Shown here in pieces: positions 5,436 to 8,239 of a stretch of DNA of 8,239 nucleotides. Source of the stretch: Nitrosomonadaceae bacterium (lineage in GTDB: Bacteria; Pseudomonadota; Gammaproteobacteria; Burkholderiales; Nitrosomonadaceae); contig JAHELA010000069.1 of NCBI GenBank assembly GCA_024644425.1, positions 1 through 8,239 on the forward strand, written 5' to 3'. A program made the translations under genes and the position numbers. The stretch's first letter is position 1. Every line of letters begins with the position of its first letter. The notes below the pieces were generated by a model. That model ran no database searches. It was not told the DNA's origin and worked only from the letters and a program-made list of their open reading frames with translations.

Positions 5436-6426
5436 TTTAGTAAGCGAACTTGCTAGACATATAACTTTGCGTCAGCTGCAGGTTTTTGAAGCAGTGGCTC
5501 GCCTTGGTAGCTTTACCCGTGCGGCTGAAGAATTATATCTGGCACAACCTACTGTATCGATGCAACTAAAAAAGCTTACTGATACTATTAGTTTACCTTT
5601 ATTTGAGCAGGTAGGAATTCGTATTCACCTAACCGAAACCGGTCGTGAACTGTATACCGTATGTAAAGAGGTATTTAATAATCTTACTAATTTAGAAACA
5701 AAAATTGCGGATATAAAAGGAGTCAAAAGTGGACTTCTAAAACTCGCTGTTATTACGTCCTCTAAGTACCTCGTTCCACATCTGCTTGGTCAGTTTGGAC
5801 GATTGCATCCAGGGATCGATTTTTCTCTAAATGTAGAGAATAGGGAACATATACTGGAGCGTATTTCAAGATATGAGGATGATCTTTGTATCCTTGGTCA
5901 GCCTCCGCCGGAAAGCGAGGTTGAAGCTCATCCACTAGTCCCAAACCCGTTAGTGGCAATGGCAAGTTGTAACCATCCACTAGTGGGGGTGCCAAATATT
6001 CCACTCAAGCAACTTCTTGATGAACCTTTCATTTTGCGAGAGCCCGGATCAGGCACACGTGATGCCATTAACCGCCTATTAACCAGCAAAGGGCTTCGTA
6101 TCCCTGTTGCCCGTATGGAATTTGCCAGTAATGAGGCGATTAAGCAGGCGGTTGTTGCAGGACTGGGTATATCGATACTATCGTTGCATTCACTCGCCTT
6201 GGAAGGTACATCAGGACCTATTGCAATCCTGGATGTCCAAGGGCTCCCTATTAATAGATACTGGTATCTGGTTCATCCAAAAAACAAAAAACTTTCACCC
6301 GTAACACTGGCATTCTTGGAATTTGCAAAGATGGAAGGGCAGAATATAGCCAACAAGACGGAACAAAAAATGGAAAAAATAAGAAAATCTCGCGCGTATA
6401 ATAATAAAAAACAAAAAAATAAATAG
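5422..6426 (+). CDS. cbbR: LysR-type transcriptional regulator CbbR
   Basis: This is the regulator of the divergent cbb/cso operon. The N-terminal winged helix-turn-helix spans about 14-76 (ITLRQLQVFEAVARLGSFTRAAEEL, then AQPTVSMQLKKL as the recognition part). A linker helix precedes the LysR substrate-binding domain (about 103-300), which includes EPFILREPGSGTRDAINRLL and VVAGLGISILS, typical of CbbR effector domains. The divergent position beside cbbL supports the name. The start is uncertain: an in-frame stop at 5398-5400 precedes it, no in-frame ATG lies before the HTH, and TTG at 5422 is the best choice, giving MTRTNLVSELARHITLRQ; TTG at 5467 is the alternative. No clear Shine-Dalgarno site is present. 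The last 29 residues (306-334) form a lysine-rich tail beyond the usual family end. Confidence 0.92.
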   Translation: MTRTNLVSELARHITLRQLQVFEAVARLGSFTRAAEELYLAQPTVSMQLKKLTDTISLPLFEQVGIRIHLTETGRELYTVCKEVFNNLTNLETKIADIKGVKSGLLKLAVITSSKYLVPHLLGQFGRLHPGIDFSLNVENREHILERISRYEDDLCILGQPPPESEVEAHPLVPNPLVAMASCNHPLVGVPNIPLKQLLDEPFILREPGSGTRDAINRLLTSKGLRIPVARMEFASNEAIKQAVVAGLGISILSLHSLALEGTSGPIAILDVQGLPINRYWYLVHPKNKKLSPVTLAFLEFAKMEGQNIANKTEQKMEKIRKSRAYNNKKQKNK

Positions 6427-6479
6427 TTTTAATAAATTAAAGTAATTAAGTTACTCATAGTGGCCAGGAAGTGTCATTG

Positions 6480-6545
6480 ATGTGTACCAAAATCAATAAC
6501 TATGCAAGATATGATAGCAAAACAACAAAATTTGCCATTGATTAA
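6480..6545 (+). other. Short open frame with good RBS overlapping the Nudix gene start
   Basis: AGGAAG (6466-6471) lies eight bases before ATG 6480, which opens a 21-codon frame beginning MCTKINNYARYDS and ending at TAA 6543-6545. It overlaps the start of the Nudix gene in another frame, while the Nudix ATG itself lacks a Shine-Dalgarno site. A leader peptide or translational coupling is possible; no similarity to a known peptide is recognised. An inverted repeat ATTGAT (6476-6481)/ATCAAT (6492-6497) covers its start. Confidence 0.25.
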
Positions 6546-7458
6546 TGTGGCTGTTGCCGTTATACAGCGAAAAGATGGACACGTGCTTTTAGCAGAGCGC
6601 CCTTACGGAAAGGAATCTACAGGTTTCTGGGAATTTCCGGGTGGTAAATTTGAATTAGGGGAGGATGCTGAGCAGGCAATTGCACGAGAACTATATGAGG
6701 AACTAGGTATTAAATTTAATGAAGCTTACCCATGGATACGCTTCAATTATATTTATCCGGATAAAATTGTTAGGTTACATGTCTACCGTGTTTTCACGTG
6801 GAAAGGGGAGCCATTCGGTCGGGAAGGCCAACGCATATCATGGCAAAATCCAGATGCAGTAACAGTTTCTCCTTTATTACCAGCGAACAACAAGATTCTA
6901 CAAGCAATTACATTGCCGCTGATATATGCTCTTACTAACATTAACCAAGGCAGCATGATAAAACTTATGGCGCGCCTTACATATGTGCTTGAACAAGGTG
7001 TGCGCTTGATGCAGGTGCGCACACGTCACATGAACTCTGAACAACTAATACAAATTATGCGTGCTGTTGTCAATTTGGCGCATCACTATGGTGCCAAAAT
7101 CTTGATGGATGGAAATGAATCAGCAGTTCTAAAATCAGGTGCCGACGGCATACACCTACAAGCAAAACAACTAATGAAAACGTATACTCGGCCTTGCACG
7201 CAACTATTGTCGGCTTCATGCCATAATGCTAGTGAACTTGCACGTGCCTCTGCTTTACGTGCAAACATTGTATTATTATCACCTGTATGTTCTACACCAA
7301 CACATCCAAATGTACCCGGCATGGGTTGGAGAAAATTCAATGACTTAGCAAGTAACCTGCCCATGCCAGTATATGCGCTTGGAGGGTTGGACTCCAATCA
7401 CCTTGAAACTGCTATGCGCCATAGTGCTCATGGGATCGCTCTATCAAGCAAAATTTGA
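6502..7458 (+). CDS. MutT-type Nudix hydrolase fused to a thiamine-phosphate-synthase-like domain
   Basis: This 318-aa two-domain protein has an N-terminal MutT-like domain (about 13-135) with a perfect Nudix box: G48, E54, then R62-E63-L64-Y65-E66-E67-L68-G69-I70. MutT enzymes remove oxidised nucleotides such as 8-oxo-dGTP from the precursor pool. The C-terminal part (about 153-318) is ThiE-like: MQVRTR (170-175), SGADGIHLQ (212-220), SASCHNASELARA (237-249), SPVCSTPTHPN (260-270) and PVYALGGLD (289-297). This fusion is widespread in beta- and gammaproteobacteria, and the ThiE half may not be a functional thiamine-phosphate synthase: the position of the ThiE 'ND' motif reads DG (203-204). 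The ATG at 6502 is the first in frame after the stop at 6478-6480, but lacks a clear ribosome-binding site; the next ATG is codon 4. It starts 75 bp after cbbR in the same direction. Confidence 0.93.
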   Translation: MQDMIAKQQNLPLINVAVAVIQRKDGHVLLAERPYGKESTGFWEFPGGKFELGEDAEQAIARELYEELGIKFNEAYPWIRFNYIYPDKIVRLHVYRVFTWKGEPFGREGQRISWQNPDAVTVSPLLPANNKILQAITLPLIYALTNINQGSMIKLMARLTYVLEQGVRLMQVRTRHMNSEQLIQIMRAVVNLAHHYGAKILMDGNESAVLKSGADGIHLQAKQLMKTYTRPCTQLLSASCHNASELARASALRANIVLLSPVCSTPTHPNVPGMGWRKFNDLASNLPMPVYALGGLDSNHLETAMRHSAHGIALSSKI

Positions 7459-7479
7459 CATTAGTGGTGTTTAGCTATA

Positions 7480-7852
7480 TCCACTATAATTCTGATATAA
7501 ATATACTGATTGATATTTACTCCCACTAAGACAATTATTTTAACTAATTTAGCAATTAGAATTCCCACTATATCAATATATATTGTGTTTTAAGTAGGTT
7601 TTATCTGCGATATTCATGTATCTTCCCACAAAGATAGTGATTTCTAAAAATAAAATTATGTATTATTCCCACAATGGATATAAATTTTTAGCGTTATACA
7701 GTACATGGTGAATGTCATAGCTACGTTTTTCCCACTAAATAGATATTTGTTACTAAAATAATGATAACTGTCCCTACCATAGTGTATTTAACAGATGTCT
7801 TTACCCACCAAAATGACATTTATTACTATAATGATGATATTTATTACCACTA
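7480..7852 (+). repeat. Helically phased array of CCCAC(T/A)A cores
   Basis: Nine same-strand cores start at 7480 (TCCACTA), 7522 and 7564 (CCCACTA), 7625 and 7668 (CCCACAA), 7731 (CCCACTA), 7772 (CCCTACC), 7804 (CCCACCA) and 7846 (ACCACTA). The steps are 42, 42, 61, 43, 63, 41, 32 and 42 bp, close to 4, 4, 6, 4, 6, 4, 3 and 4 turns of 10.5 bp. Nearly every CC dinucleotide in this spacer belongs to a core. Flanks often read GATATTTA-TT before the core; between 7804 and 7866 a degenerate 21-bp tandem unit is visible (GA-ATTTATTAC at 7816 and 7837). It could be a decayed 21/42-bp minisatellite or a set of protein-binding sites on one face of the helix. Confidence 0.7.
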
Positions 7853-7902
7853 ACGTGTATTCATTATAAGTAGATATTATTATTTATATCTTTATTAGGC
7901 TT

Positions 7903-7908
7903 TATAAT
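7903..7908 (+). promoter_or_regulatory. Possible -10 box for the right-end gene
   Basis: TATAAT matches the sigma-70 -10 consensus exactly and lies 33 bases before the ATG at 7942. No good -35 is present 16-18 bases upstream, and the same hexamer occurs elsewhere in this AT-rich spacer, so it may be chance. Confidence 0.3.
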
Positions 7909-7941
7909 ATGATATTACTTCACAGATCCTGAAAATGTGTA

Positions 7942-8239
7942 ATGTTTGAATTCATTAGTTCAATCTTAGTTCTAATAGCTGCTTTTACCTTTATAGTAGG
8001 TGTATCCGCTTGGAGGCAAGAGTTTGTTGGCAAACGCCGTATTGACCTTGCTGAGTCAGTCCTTGCTTTGTTCTATGAAGCAGAAGACGTTATTAAACAA
8101 ATTCGAAGCCCTCATTCGATTGCGGGAGAAGGAGGCACACGTAAACGCGCAGATAACGAACTTGCAGAAGAATCTCGATTGTTAGACCAAGCAAACATAG
8201 TATTTGAGCGATACCAAGAGAGAGAGAAATTATTCGCTC
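7942..8239 (+). CDS. Hypothetical membrane-anchored protein (3' end outside window)
   Basis: An open frame of 99 codons runs off the right edge. It starts MFEFISSILVLIAAFTFIVG with a single predicted transmembrane segment at about residues 5-24, followed by WRQEFVGKRR, so the rest is probably cytoplasmic by the positive-inside rule. The soluble part (about 33-99) looks helical and charged: DLAESVLALFYEAEDVIKQIRSPHSI, a GEGGTRKR turn, then ELAEESRLLDQANIVFERYQEREK. It resembles conserved proteobacterial proteins of unknown function; no enzymatic motif is seen. An in-frame stop at 7930-7932 makes ATG 7942 the first start, although no Shine-Dalgarno site precedes it. Codon use and continuity support a real gene. 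Confidence 0.8.
   Translation, partial: MFEFISSILVLIAAFTFIVGVSAWRQEFVGKRRIDLAESVLALFYEAEDVIKQIRSPHSIAGEGGTRKRADNELAEESRLLDQANIVFERYQEREKLFA

Larger units (their letters stand above)
7459..7941. other. Long AT-rich intergenic region
   Basis: These 483 bp between the Nudix gene and the last gene contain no credible coding frame on either strand. The composition is much more AT-rich than the genes. The only organised structure is the CCCAC core array at about 7480-7852. Several TATAAT sequences occur (7485-7490, 7827-7832, 7903-7908). No GC-rich hairpin with a T-run was found, so the terminator of the Nudix gene is not identified; TAGTGG (7462-7467)/CCACTA (7481-7486) just after the stop is a weak stem with a 13-base loop. 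Confidence 0.8.

Noticed and set aside
5762..6004. Minus-strand open frame inside cbbR
   Set aside because: It lies antisense to a well-supported LysR gene and its predicted protein has no recognisable domain.
7462..7486. TAGTGG/CCACTA as a rho-independent terminator after the Nudix gene
   Set aside because: The stem is only 6 bp with a 13-base loop and there is no following T-run; the right arm is also the first core of the array.
7480..7852. CCCAC array as a CRISPR
   Set aside because: The repeated core is only 5-7 bases, flanks are AT-rich and degenerate, and spacing varies from 32 to 63; there are no 24-40 bp identical repeats and no cas genes.

Overview
The window carries the left-hand part of an alpha-carboxysome operon on the minus strand, its divergent LysR regulator, a MutT-ThiE fusion gene, a long AT-rich spacer with an unusual repeat array, and the start of an unknown membrane-anchored protein. 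Form IA RuBisCO, CsoS2 and CsoS4/CsoS1 shell proteins with a CbbR-type activator point to a chemolithoautotrophic beta- or gammaproteobacterium. The moderate to low GC and the gene content would fit a Nitrosomonas-like ammonia oxidiser, but that is inference; no taxonomic marker is present.

Layout, in transcription order on the minus strand: cbbL (4986-3571), cbbS (3524-3186), csoS2 (3125-1413), csoS4A (1369-1097), csoS4B (1091-837), then three near-identical csoS1 genes (749-465, 418-131, and 118 running off the left edge). The genes are closely spaced, mostly with good Shine-Dalgarno sites. In other alpha-carboxysome operons the carbonic anhydrase gene csoSCA (csoS3) lies between csoS2 and csoS4A; here only 43 bp lie between them. 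The operon therefore encodes the enzyme, scaffold, facets and vertices of a carboxysome but no luminal carbonic anhydrase in its usual place. CsoS2 is short (570 aa) and has a run of seven A between its middle and C-terminal regions where slippage either way reaches a stop at once.

The 435-bp divergent spacer (4987-5421) separates cbbL from cbbR (5422-6426, plus strand). It contains several inverted repeats, including two copies of GATAARTATC, which are candidate operators. cbbR appears to begin at TTG and ends in a lysine-rich tail. Downstream, a 318-aa Nudix hydrolase/thiamine-phosphate-synthase-like fusion (6502-7458) follows in the same direction.

From 7459 to 7941 there is no gene. This AT-rich spacer holds nine CCCAC-like cores, all on the same strand, spaced 42, 42, 61, 43, 63, 41, 32 and 42 bp. 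These spacings are close to whole numbers of helical turns (4, 4, 6, 4, 6, 4, 3, 4). This is the feature in the window least explained by known annotation. The last gene (7942 to the right edge) is a partial, unrecognised, N-terminally membrane-anchored protein.
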